Assembly (NCBI GenBank): GCA_030268105.1
Contig: BSDZ01000015.1
Location: forward strand, 1,054,001 to 1,118,000
DNA length: 64,000 nt
DNA from: Volvox africanus
Taxonomy: Eukaryota > Chlorophyta > Chlorophyceae > Chlamydomonadales > Volvocaceae
Direction: 5' to 3'
Shown here: positions 11,901-23,783 of the stretch, piece after piece
Layout: every line of letters starts with the position of its first letter
Numbering within the stretch: the stretch's first letter is position 1
Made by a program: the position numbers and the translations under genes
Notes under the pieces: generated by a model
What the model saw: the letters and a program-made list of their open reading frames with translations, nothing else
Database searches by the model: none
Told to the model about the DNA's origin: nothing

Positions 11901-14801
11901 AGATTGTTACACATGTTGCTCCTAGGCTTAAAATTAACTCCTTACTCAACACCGGCCCCCCCTCGCCCCTTCCTCGGCCCCCTCCTCCTGCTCCTCCTTT
12001 ATCACCCCAGGCCAGCACATCGCGCTTCACGAGCCTCCTAAGACCAATCACATCGGCCTCATTTCCACACAGTGTTCCCCGGTATTGGTGGCCCAGGATG
12101 CCATTAACGACGCAAGATCAATCTGCATGCGGGAGTATGGGGATGCCCCAGAGGTGGGTTAGGGTTATGATGGGGTTATTACACTATGGGTGATTACCCT
12201 AAGGTCTTTTCCCAAAGCCAGATCCAGATCTAGGTGCGCGTTTGAATTTAAAGTTGGATCTTAAAAATCGCAGCCCCTAGGCCTGCTGGGGACCAAAAGG
12301 GCTTTACGTGGGACTTCGCGTGATATTCCGTTACCCTTGCATCGACTTGGCTCCTTGCCTTAACGTTACGTGTTTACGTTACATATTGCGTGTTGTGTTT
12401 TGGTCCTAACCCTTCGCCACCGTGATTACATTTTTACAGATTCGCGAACCCATCCTTCAACCCTCCATGCTTGTTGCGAATCCTCAATGAACCCGACACC
12501 TTGCGCTCCCGCACAACCCGACCCCTGCTAGGTGTCCGTGTACGGCACTCCGGACTTCACGTTTCCGTACGTTCCGTCGCATCTCCACCACATGCTGTTT
12601 GAGCTTGTGAAGAACAGCCTGAGGGCCGTACAGGACCGATTCGCGGACAGCGATGACCCGGCACCCCCCATCAGGTGTGTCCGTGTGTCTGTACATGTCT
12701 ACTTTACTTATGTGCCGTACATAAAACCCCTCTGTCCGGGCGTGCGGACACTGGCACTGGGACCCTCAGGCGCATCGCGTGCCAGATGGGTATTCACTCC
12801 TGCTGCCCGGGTTCGGCTATCTGGGGGCTGGGGGCTGGGGGATAGGAAACACAACGTCGCGTTGCTGAGCGGTACACGTCATCTGCACTATAACCTTGGC
12901 TGTGGGGGGGGGGCTAAGTTGTAACCTTGGCCGACACGTTATTTGCGTTGTGCCGCCTGATAATTGCGCTTCCTCACACGCTTCACATTCTTCGCAAGGA
13001 CTGCGACGCGCCCTCCGATCTTGCTGTGCGCGCAGGCTGGTTGTTGCAGAAGGAGGTGAGGACGTGACGCTCAAGGTAAGACACCGCCGAGTGGGATCTT
13101 CTGTGGTATCGGGTGGTGTTGGATGCGTTGTGATGCGGTGGAGGCGGCTTACCAGCAATCACCCTAGCGAGCGGGGTTCAATTCAGCGCATAGGGCCTCT
13201 TACCCCTTTGGCAATGACCGTTTCTGATGAGTATTGAGCGCCCAAGGCTTCCTGTGCCCTGTGGATTCATTATTAAGCAAACAATAACCGGGTAACCTCT
13301 CATTTTCCTTACCTTTCGTTTTACTTGGTCAAGTACTAGGGTTGTTTTTTATTGCGGCCATTGCCTCCTATCCCTGTAGCAATCTGGATCTCCGATACTG
13401 CGCCGCACCACTGCGTCCTCGTCATTCGTCATTCGTCCTCGCTCGAATATCGCCCTCTCCCCACCCCTCCCTCTGCCGCAACACAGGTCAGCGACGAGGG
13501 CGGCGGTATCCCCCGTAGCGGCCTCGCCAACATCTGGACCTACCTATACTCTACGGCGAAAAGGTGCGACCAAGGGTGGGGTCAAGGGTGGGGCCTCGCA
13601 GGGGCCAGCTGCAAGCGCGAGCGGGCCTCCCGGCTTGAGCGCCCAGAGGTGGGGAGGACCTTCCGGCTGCACTTGGAATTCCAGCCCGCGGGCGAGGAAG
13701 GCGTGGTGGAAACGGATGGCGTCGGTCGGCCTGGGATGGGGGCGTACCTGGGCGAGGGGCGGGGGGGGGAGAAGCGGGCCGGGGTCAGAGAACCTGGCAC
13801 CGGATAGCCGGCGCTCAGTAACGATGCGATTCGGAATCCCGTAAATTGGGAAAAGCCTATTTAGGAGGCCTTCAGGACCAGGATATTGCCAAGTCGCAAA
13901 GCCGGTAGATCTTATATGCACCTGTCAAAAATGTAATGCGAGTTACGGCAGCGTACATAGAGACACAACTGTCAGTACACCTTTGCACGGCAACCGGTGT
14001 TTGTATGTGTCTGTCTGTGTATGCTTGTGTATGTGTATGTGTTTGCTGTGTGTGCAGAGGAATGCTGAGTCCATTCACCTGCACACAGATCTCAGGTCTT
14101 TAAACAGCTCTGCGGCAAGTGCTTCCTTGTGCATATCTCCATGCTCATGAAATCCGCAAAAGCGGTAAATCCCGGAATCTGCCATCTCACTCTCCCATCC
14201 ACCTCGGCGGTTAACCCTCACCTGTTTCATCCTCGTGCTTAACAATTCAACGCTCGGTTTTCGGTTTTCGGTTGGTACTGCAGTCCGGTGGATCCTCGTT
14301 CCGTTGACGAGGCTGACAGCGGGCCGGTGGTTCTGGCGGGGTACGGCTACGGCCTGCCCATCAGTCGCCTGTACGCCAGGTGGGATTTGGGTACTGCTTT
14401 GGAGGGAAGGAGGCAAAACCCGCTGTCCAAGTGGCCTTTTCGCCTTTGTCATTACGCATTTATCACTTCCGGGAAGCACTCGCTCCCAGCTGTGTGAGTG
14501 CATATCAACAGTATTCGAGCAGGCTTTGCCGACAATCCTTATACTTACGTACCACCTTCACCTTCATGCCGTGTGTGTTGTTTTCTTCCCTTTTTCGAGA
14601 GGGTTAACAAGTTAACAAGAGAACTTACACGTATGCCAAAGTTGCATTTCGCTTTCCCTTTGCCCGTTTCTTTCATTTTTTTGTTTCTTTTGTTTTAGGT
14701 ACTTTGGAGGCGACCTGCAGATCATCTCCATGGAGGGGTACGGCACGGATGCCTACCTGCACCTCAACCGCCTAGGAACCAGTCAGGAGCCGCTCCCGTA
14801 A
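8916..14801 (+). CDS. PDK: Pyruvate dehydrogenase kinase, mitochondrial
   Basis: Exons: 8916-9260, 10055-10164, 10987-11135, 12011-12153, 12532-12674, 13036-13075, 13487-13563, 14284-14379, 14699-14801. They total 1206 nt (401 residues) with consistent phases and GT-AG junctions. The enzyme phosphorylates the E1-alpha subunit of mitochondrial pyruvate dehydrogenase and switches it off. Residues 1-35 are rich in Ala/Arg/Ser with no acidic residues, as in a mitochondrial presequence. The helical PDK N-domain follows (QTGVSLKYMLDFG, SAQFLHKELPVRLAHR). The GHKL ATPase part shows the N-box with Glu273 and Asn277 in ELVKNSLRA, the G1 box SDEGGGIP at 312-319, and the G2 box GYGYGLPISRLYARYFGG from 355. 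It ends at LGTSQEPLP as plant PDKs do and lacks the longer C-terminal tail of animal PDKs. The start is the first of two adjacent Met codons. Confidence 0.96.
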
Positions 14802-17800
14802 TCGGGCGGGGCTGTATGGGGTAGAGGCACGAAGAAAGCTAAGCTCTGGTGCTGCAATAACAACAGTGAGGAGCCAGATAACACAAAGGCGATGACGTGG
14901 TGGCGGCGGAAGCTCTGCGGTAGGTTCCCCGGAGGGCGTGAAAGCCGCTGGCGAGGGGGGTTCCGAGCACAAAAAGGGGGCACATGGCTTTGCGGCCGAA
15001 TGTTGACAATCTGACAACTTTGGTTGTGGTGTCACCTTCCAAGTGTGCGGGTGGGCTGGTTGATGATGATGATGTGGTTGATGTGTTGATGCTTAATGGG
15101 ACTGGGGAAGACTCCCATAAATGCACGTAGGCTGGTATCGCTTCGCCGTTGGTGGTTAGCGGTGAGCCTGACGCGGTGAGCCCCCTTGCGAAAAGGTTGG
15201 GTGGTGTTGATGTTACCTGATGGCGGCGAAATAGGCCGTCGACCACGGGACGGAGACGGCGCGGAAAGGAAAGGAAAAGGCGCTCTCCTGGTAAGGCGTC
15301 CTCCTGATGCGTTTATGGCGTTTTTGGGGACCTCCGGGCAGTTTAAGAAAACACACAGCCTTTCGGAAGTAGTGGGGGCTCAGGAGGACGAGCGGGGGAG
15401 GGCATGCACACCGGGTCGGTGGTCAGGTTGTACCACATTGCGTTCTTTTGTACTTGTCTTTTTCGCTTCGTGATTCGGAGTGCTAGGAGGACTTCTCCTT
15501 GTCCGCTGCCGCTGTCCGCTTGTTTTGTCCATCATCTTGGCAGTGTTGGATGGAATGTGAGAGATGGTCCGATACAAGTGATCGAACGTTTCCACCGCCC
15601 CCTTTGCTGGAGGTTGTACGAAGGAAAGGGGGGGATGCATGCAGAAGGCCACGGTGTAAATCTGCGTGCCGAAAATTCTGCAGTGGTGCGAGTCTCTCCT
15701 GGGTTAGGATGGAATGCCCAGCGGTGACGTCGCGGCAGTAAGGTGGATAACGCAAAGACGCCAACCGAGGAGGCGCACGCTGTCTTAGCAGGTGCCGGTA
15801 GAGGATCCACGAGGGGTTAGCTCCGCTCGAATCTGCTGGAGGTGTTAGCTGGACGGCTGGCGTGCTTTTGCCGACCCAAGTGGGGAGACGCGTGCGCGGG
15901 TGTGTATGTGTGTCTCTCTCTCTAAAGGTGGCGAGTAAAGAAAGGGCGGCCTTTCCATCGGCTTTTTAGTGGTGCGTTAGTGGTGGTAAATTCGCCCATC
16001 CGGTGTCAATGGCATCGTCGGTTGGACACACGACGACCTCTTTTAACGGTCGCCGCCGGAGCAGTGGGATTTGAATGGCGCACCTCCGGGGCATGGCGCC
16101 CGGGCTTCAGGGCAGTGAGCTGGCCCGGTTTGGTCAGGTATGAGGTGGCGGCGCGCGCGACGGCATTGGCATGACGCCGTCAGATCGAGCGACCGCGGGG
16201 GCATACAGTATCGGCACTCAAGAGTCAAGACATCGGGGGAAATGCTCAAACAAAGAAAGTGACAGCCAGCTCCGTGTGTGTCTATGATTGTGTGTGTGAG
16301 AGAGGGAGGAGGGTTGGAGGTTTCGGAGGTTCATGCAAAAAGTTAAAACCGTTGCCACGGTAGCCCGGAAAGCCAGACATCTAGCAGAGACTACACGGCT
16401 AGTGGAGGCGGGGTGTGGGGGCGGAATAACCTCTCGCCCTAGGAGGCGTAAAAAGGGGAGAGGGAGGGGGAGGGGAGTAGGCGAGGAGCGTACGGCCAGC
16501 TGATTTAAAGTTCCATCTTGTCACTTTTGAGGTCAGGTCATTGGAAAAGGAGGCTGTCAATAGTGTACAGTCGGGGTTCTGGAAAGCACCGGTGTGAAGT
16601 ATCGGGAAAAGAAGGGGCGTAAGCCAGGATTGCCAGCAGGACGTAGTAGTAGGTAGTCATCTGAGATTTGATGCACAGTTTGGATGACGCTGTACAGTCT
16701 GTTTCGACTCTTTGCGACTGTGTGTGGCGAGCGGATGCTGGAGTATTGAGGCCAGAGGTATTGGGGCCCCAATGAGGAGGGTACTGGTTGCACGTCTGCA
16801 CACTAGCAATTGTGTACAGGGTGGTGTCTGGTGTGATGCCTCACAGGGCCCCCCGACCATTGAATGTTTTGATGCTCTGCTCTTCTCTGTTCTGTCGTTT
16901 CTTAGAGGCCTCGTCCCCGCTCACGGAGATGAAGCCCCCGGATCAAACCGGGTCCGTTTCTTTTCCCTCCACCATCTCATGGGTCTCCATGAGTCAATGT
17001 TACCGTCCCCACTTTTACCTTTACCACATGTACAATTCCTGTCGGCATTGCGTCGCTGGGCCATTCAGTCCTCATTGTCAGGGGCACGATGCCGGTGTGT
17101 CCAAACGATGTCTGCGATGTATCATTGGTAGAATGTTCAATGCGGCCTTGCGTATCTGGGACTTGCAGAGGCCCCACTGAGGGCAGGCAACAGCAATTCT
17201 CTCTGCAGCTTGGGGCGGTCGTGTACAGCAGAGCTTGGGTGGTGGTATCAACAACCGTCGCCGCCGCTGCCGCACACAGCGTCTGGATATTAACCAGGGA
17301 CTTTCAGATTTTACTGGAGGGAAGGCCAAAGAATATATGTAATGTACCATGCAAGAGTTGTGGGGGAGGATGAGTGGTTGTTGTTATCGGAAGGTCAGGT
17401 CAGCAACTGATGCTTTGGAGGGTCTTGCCGGAAATGTCAGAGATGACCAAAGGGCGTGTGTGCATGTGTGTGTGTGTGTGTACATGCTTTGTAATAGCGA
17501 AAGGAATAGGCGCAGGCAGCTGGAGCGAGGGCGTTGTATATCATAGAGTGGTGCAACAGGCCCACCTACCTACCCGAACCTTGTGTAAGAACGATAACGG
17601 AGAGATCAAGATGAGAGTACCGTGCTCAATAGCATTAGCTATTACAGTTTAATTCAAGCCCATGGTTTGCCAGATAACGATTTTCGGTGGAAACCCATTC
17701 AGCCTATGATTGTTGCTATCGTTGTTGTTCTCCTAAAATGTTACATTGATTATTAAAACATTATTGTTAGCAATGGTGATTTATCAAAAATGTTTATATG

Positions 17801-19669
17801 AATATTAGTATATAAATGTTTATGTTTATTTAGTTTGGGGTCTAATATTTTGCGACGCCTTAGTGAGATTACTCGTCAACACATACAATTGCGAAGACCT
17901 GCTGGGTAGTGGTTAAGACAGACGTTGGGGGCAGACAAGCAATCGGGTTGTGGGAATTTCAAATCGTGATGCGATAAGTTTGAAAGATGAATCGAGGAGT
18001 CAAGGCTCAAGCAAGCGCCCAAAGCTCTTACTTTTGAAACGTGTCGTACAAACGACAGTGCCGAAGTGCTTGCAAGCTTATAGCTTTAACTGTTCTTGTC
18101 TCTTAAATAATTAACACCAGTTAATTAAGCGCATCCGTAGCACTAACGATTACTCCTAACCCCTTGCGCCCCCGTACCTTACTCCTAGGCATACCGAGGC
18201 AAAGGGTGACCCGACGGGCAAGCAGAAGAAGTTATCGAGCGTTCGCAGTTGGGAATGCTTGCACTAGCTAAGTGCTATGCCCCTCATTCGGGGATGGGGG
18301 CTAATAGTCGTTGGGGGAAGCGGCGAAGGCCCGCTGCCTCTACCAGGGTTTTAGGTCCATATCGATAACCTGTTTGTGCTATCCCACTTGTCAGACAGGC
18401 ATAGTTGGCCCATGGTCCATGGCCCATGGTCCAGTTGGCCCATGCTTCGTTGTCTGCAAGGTTGATTTGCGAAAGCTTTTGACAAGGTGCCAGGGTTTTT
18501 TCCTCTGGAAACAGCTTCAAGAACGTGGAGTCCATCCATGGACCCATGCCTGAAGCGCTGAAATCGCCCTGTCGTAAGGTGTTACTTCGTGAAGTGCAAG
18601 TTCCACTTTTTGACAGACCCATTCGGCTTCTTAGATTCGTTATCAATTGACGGAAAACCAAACTCGCTTTAAAAGAAGTACAGAGTTTCTAAGAAATTTA
18701 TTCAATAAAGCTGACGTTGCTCAGGCTCGAGTAGAAGTTTTAGGAGTAAAGTTTGGGTCATGATCAAATTAGTGACCCTTTTATCGCAGACACCCCGAGG
18801 AGGTAAACAGGGCTGTCCACCTCGCGCCACGTCGTGTCTCTTTCTACAGAAAGGGCAAAATCAATTTGCTGATTACGTATAATAAACCAAGGAACATCAT
18901 GCATGTACGGCATACGCTTCCACGATATAAAGGTGCAGAAACATCTTCTCGGCATCTCGCGAGGCATTTGCGGCTCTCAACTACTACAAGACCGGTAAAC
19001 CTGACAGGCGTGCATGTGGGGGAAATTCCTGTGGATGATAGTTAGTTGGTGATCGGGTTCCGCCCATGTTTTACGGAGACGATCTCGACAGATATTCTTG
19101 CGCATATTTGATCCCCACCGATGGCTTGTGTATGTGGACGCATCGACACAGCTCTGGGTCCATGGTGCACTGCGTTTGGTAAAGACCGTTCATATCCATA
19201 ATTGTTAGGTGGCTTCGTTATTTCATCGTGATCGGAGCCGGAGATCGTGTCGGCTGGCTTCCCAAGTCCTCAGAGTGGGGCTGAAGCGTGTTGTTGGCCA
19301 TCAGTATGAGTTCCGAAAGATCAAGTGGGTCATTCGGGGAGCTCCCCTGCATCACCCAGGAGCTTCCCTGCATCATACACTGGTCCATTGTTGTAAATCA
19401 TTTTCGAAACAAACTAATACGACACAAAAATAGCATCTTCCATAATGTGTTTTGTGAAGAAATTCGTACTGTCCTCTTGGCTGATTGTACGGGCTCTACT
19501 TGAGGGTCTTTGGTGTTGCAAGAGCTGAGGTGCCTATGAAGGGCATTCGCCAGCCGCGCCTGATGACATAAATGAACCTCGAGGGTCGCTTATATTCCCT
19601 TATAAGCTTCTAAAGTGATTTGTTTCGCCTCCATCACATGTTTACCTTGGCGGAGCTCTTTAAGGAGGA
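14802..19669. other. Gene-poor stretch after PDK
   Basis: I see no supportable gene. About 14800-16500 is G+C-rich with long chance open frames on both strands that lack any recognisable motif. A (GT)n run lies near 17457-17481. From about 17690 the sequence becomes A+T-rich. A cluster of CCATGG-containing palindromic words (GGCCCATGGTCCATGGCCCA) lies at 18407-18441. Near 19339-19380 there are two imperfect copies of a GAGCTYCCCTGCATCA word. Confidence 0.4.
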
Positions 19670-19792
19670 ATGGTTGAGCCCCCCTTTTATACCCGACCAA
19701 GTAAGTTCGTTTCTGATCATGGTAATGATCCCGGCGTGAAAATGTGTCGGCACAACGATTGGATGGGTACGCCGCAGCTCGGTACTAGCTAT

Positions 19793-20011
19793 ATCCCGAC
19801 GACAGAGTACTCCGACGAAGTATCCTTGCTTCGTTTCTGTCTTGGTGCTTGGGCACTAGACTCGAACCGTCCAAACGGTCACCCAAAAGAGCAACGCGGG
19901 TGCAGTGTTTGCAATGACGTTGATTCCGTGGAAGATGAGTCCCAAGCGGTGATAGAATGTCCCGCGTCGGCCCGCCTATGCGTGCTGAATTGCATATGCC
20001 AGTTTTGCTAG
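19793..20011 (+). mobile_element. 3' remnant of a non-LTR (LINE) retrotransposon: C-terminal zinc-binding segment
   Basis: The frame reads DEVSLLRFCLGAWALDS, then CSVCNDVDSVEDESQAV and IECPAS. The order 'RF-LGxxxL ... CxxC ... VEDExHxxxxCP' is the usual zinc-binding tail after the reverse transcriptase of L1-like elements. Here the His position is changed (ESQAV) and no reverse transcriptase lies upstream in the same frame, so this is a short decayed fragment. The frame closes at 20011. It could in principle belong to another CCHC-like protein, but the spacing and the VEDE motif favour a LINE. Confidence 0.6.
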
Positions 20012-20821
20012 CTCAGCAGGGGTGGTCAGAGCGCGCCCCACTACGCTTCAGATTACGCCAACGAACGAATAACTAGGCCTTGCCCGAAGTATGTATAGCA
20101 TCCGCTTCAGAAACTCGTTAAAAGTGGGTTGGACCAAGGGGACCCTGGGGTAGGACGTAATTGTGGATTACTGTATTTTTCACCCACCGTTTCATTTCCC
20201 TGAAAAGTTTTCTGCAATATGGTTTTGCAATATCGTTTCCTTCATCTATTTTTATAGCTTGCCTTCGCGTTCCTATGAGCCTCCTGTTTCGTCCGGGCCT
20301 CACGTAGTCTGATATGTAACCACACACACCTAGCCGTTATCAGCGTAACCTGTTAAAAATACCAGAGCTTCAAGCAACAGGTACATAATTATGGAGATTT
20401 TATTTATACTATTGACTTGATCAGCTAGTTATGGAAGTACCGCTTAGACGGCCCCTGCTAAGCACAAAGTATTGCAACTGGCATGTATCGCTCACAATGT
20501 AACAAACATATAACCATGAGTAATTATTTACATAGACATGATTATGTAATGGCAGGGATCTGATGGTTTCGGAAATGCATGTTCTTAGTTTGCGCACCAT
20601 GTACGGCAGCAGCGGTCCGATGCAAAAATCTTACCTTTCGGATATATGACAGGCACTTTTCGGTGCGTTTCGGCGCAGCAAGATGATGATTTCTCAGCAC
20701 TAATGCAAGTCTATCTATGACTTCGTCAGGATCTGGTTTGGATCCTTTTTCTTTTTGGGCACTTCAAGTGAAAATGTAAAAATCATTCAAAACTGAATAT
20801 CTTAATGTTTGCTACCTAGCT
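20012..20821. other. Upstream region of the sulfotransferase gene
   Basis: A+T-rich sequence with no coding signal that I can support. It probably includes LINE flank and the promoter/5' leader of the gene starting at 20822. Confidence 0.35.
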
Positions 20822-23783
20822 ATGAATTTTTATTTTGAGACAGGGTGGCTTTTGGTCATCTGTCTCAGAGCACCTTTATTGCTAGCCGTTTTCGCCTTTG
20901 TTGGGGCCACCGATAGCCAGAACTACAGATCAGTAACTAACGGCGTTAATAATCTGTTTGCAAATAAGCTTGACCTTTACCGGGGCACCTTGCCCGATGA
21001 CTTGCGGAAACGCGCAACAGCAGAGGCGATTGGAGAGCATCTGCGTCCCACGCTACGGTTCTTGTATACAGATGTCTGGCAATTTGTTAAAGAGCATGAT
21101 TTGGTCGTCCCCGAGTTCGGACACCTGTTCGAGAACGAGGCAAACATGCTATTTGGAAACATTACATACATCAGGCATCACGGCGGAGCGTTTACCTTTC
21201 AAGAGGCTCTACAATTCCTTCTTGCAACGTTAAGGTCCTTTGACCCGACACGTCTGACATCAATACTCACCGCGTACCCCATCTGCCGCCGTACCGCCAT
21301 GGCACTGATTCTGGAGCACTACCTAACGAATGGTCCATTCCAGGATGCGGAAGCTAGCCTTATTGTCAACATCAGCCAACACCTTTTTAAGCTACACCAT
21401 CGTGCAGCGCAGACAAAGCGAATTATTGAGTTCTTCCACGTTTCAAAGTCTGGGGGCACCAGTTTCTGCCAGTTGGGCAAGATGAATGGCTGCAAGACGC
21501 AGAGCTTTGGGCGTCAGCAGAACTGCCTGATAACATACTTCAGGTGTGGACGGGGCCAGGAGGCTCCCTCCAGGGGGCTTGCTCCTTTCACAGCGCCAAG
21601 TGGGGATCCAAAAATTAACTTGTCCTGGTTCCGCACGGCCACGTAAACGCCATACATGTGATCCACCATCTATCATGTCTTGCATAACATAACATGACAG
21701 AACAGAACAGTAGCGCCTATACAATACGATACGCCAATGCAAGAATCCTATATTTCCTTGACGCAGCTCAACGTCCTGCACGATCCTGGGCTCTCACATC
21801 CAGGGCTCTCAGATTATGGAAACCTGAAGTGTCTTAAGATCATAAGTTTCTGATCTGGTTACCACCCATGGCCGAGTCCCATACTTTCCACCACTTTTCC
21901 ACGCCACTCAACGTTTCCCCGTGCAGGGACTCCCCCCGCTGGACAAAAGCTGGCGTTCTGGGAGAGCTCAGCGCAAAACATGGCGACCCGTGGTGCGCGC
22001 GTTACGGCAGACAGTACGGAATGCGCTGGCATTGCCGCGCCCGCCGAGCATTAATGACACGGCTAAGGCGAGATAGCCTCACTTGGGAGCTCGGGACGAC
22101 CCATGGTTCAACTGGCAGTTGTGATAGCGGTTACATTTGCGGATGTAAACAATGTTGTATCGAGACCGATTTATGTTTTGGGGATCTTCAAAAGCCGTTT
22201 ACCGTTATGTGATCGCGCCCACTGCAGGTTCAACTTCTACTCTAATGAGCTGGTAATGCATGACCACAATAATTCCTGGACGGGTGTACACCCATGTCGG
22301 GAGTTTCTAAACGTGGTCATTTTCCGGGAGCCACAATCCCGCGTCATCAGCCACATGCAGGTGGTAACAGTTTATAAGATAATGTACGGTGATGGAAGAT
22401 GTACGGCGGCAATGATGCATGGGCGCATGCCACGGTTCAATCTAGGCCGGGTTAAGGTCTTGGGATTGTTTTTATGCCATAACAACATGGCGCCGACACC
22501 CGTCAGTGAGGAACTTGATATTACGCAAGAGACCAAGCCTTTGACACCCGATACGTTGAGTGACACTGTACATTATCTTGATCTTGATGAAAAATCAGAG
22601 CAGGCAAAGCACGATACCGTACTTCCCTAAGCGGTAAAAATTTATGCCGCTGCTGTCCATCGCCGCTGCTGTTGATGCACTACAGAATATCCTCAAGGAG
22701 TACGTCAACTTCTACAACGAGTCCCTCTGGCAGGCCTTCAACCCCAATTCCGCCGTACAGTGGCGGGCGCTCGCGGTGCCCGTGTTCGATAACTACGTCG
22801 TGCGGTCGCTGCTGGGCGGTAAAATGTACAACATGCCGCACGGCACCATTAACGCCACGCACCTGCTTGCCGCCAAAGTCGTGACCTTGCAGTTCGAGGT
22901 ACTGCTGAGCCTGGGGCCCGAGACTTCGGAGCTAACGCGCGATATCTTTGGACTGGGGCTTGGTTGGCAGTACAACCTACTACACATGCATGTACGGCCT
23001 ACGGAGCAGCGTGCCGTCGATGGGTTCTCGCGGGAGGTCTTGGGGGCGGTTCGTGCCGCCGGACGCTTGGACGAGCAGCTGTATGACTTTGCGCTTGTGC
23101 TGCAGCTGCTGGATGCGATCACTTTCGGGATAGCGCATGACGTGGGGGGCATGGACGCCGTTGTAGCTAGCGGTGATGTAACGCTGGCAGCGGTGACTGA
23201 CGCAAGAGCGGAGGCGGAGGTACCGGGCATGAATAGAACCGCCGCCAGCACAGCGGCGGCGGCAGGTCGCAGGCGCCGCTCACGGGGCTGTGGGTATGTC
23301 GGTGTACGATGGCCGCCGGGCTCAGTGAGCACATATCACGTTCATATGCCACCTGTGGCTCCGGCGCTGGAGCCGTACCGCCTGAGCGACGCGGAGCTGG
23401 GTTTCGCGATTGAGGGCCTGGGGGCGATGGTGATTGCTGGCGGCCGCTGGTTTGACGGGGAGTTCTATCGGAATCCAACGGCTGCGTTGGATGCGGCGGC
23501 TGCAGCGGGGAGAGCCAAGGAGGCGGCCATTGTGATGACGTTCGCGGAGGCCATGGCGGAACAGGCGGCGGCGGCAGCCGCAAGGAACCGTACGAAGGCT
23601 GCGCTGGAAGCGGTGGAGGTGACGGCGGCGCATGCAGCAAGCATGAAGGAGAAGGCGGCGTCCTTGGCGGAGGCCGCGGCGCGCATACGGAGTACTGGGG
23701 CTTTGGGGCGCGGGGTAGGAGCCATCGCCAGTGTAGATGGGGCCCATGGGGCTGGAGGATTAGGAAGAAAAAGGGTGAGATAG
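20822..23783 (+). CDS. Sulfotransferase-like type II membrane protein
   Basis: Exon model: 20822-21543, 21927-about 22067, 22228-22360, 22686-23783, giving about 697 residues. Residues 8-29 form a hydrophobic segment (LVICLRAPLLLAVFAFVGA), fitting a signal anchor or signal peptide that places the rest in the Golgi lumen. The 5'-phosphosulfate-binding loop is FHVSKSGGTSFC (about 205-216), and the 3'-phosphate-binding motif is NVVIFREPQSRVISHM (about 316-331). Between them sits FNFYSNELVMHD. This pattern fits PAPS-dependent sulfotransferases, which are numerous in Volvocales and thought to act on cell-wall or extracellular-matrix glycans and glycoproteins; the substrate is unknown. N-glycosylation sequons (NIT, NIS, NES) support lumenal location. 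The last 150 residues are Ala-rich helix (AEAMAEQAAAAAARNRTK). The exon 2 donor is unsure: 22067 needs a GC donor, 22013 would use GTACGG in the same phase. Confidence 0.75.

Noticed and set aside
14839..16249. Several overlapping open frames on both strands after PDK
   Set aside because: G+C-rich sequence gives long chance frames; none shows domain motifs or consistent splice sites.
18407..18441. CCATGG-rich palindromic cluster as a regulatory or recombination site
   Set aside because: Short and of low complexity, with no neighbouring gene or element ends to give it meaning.
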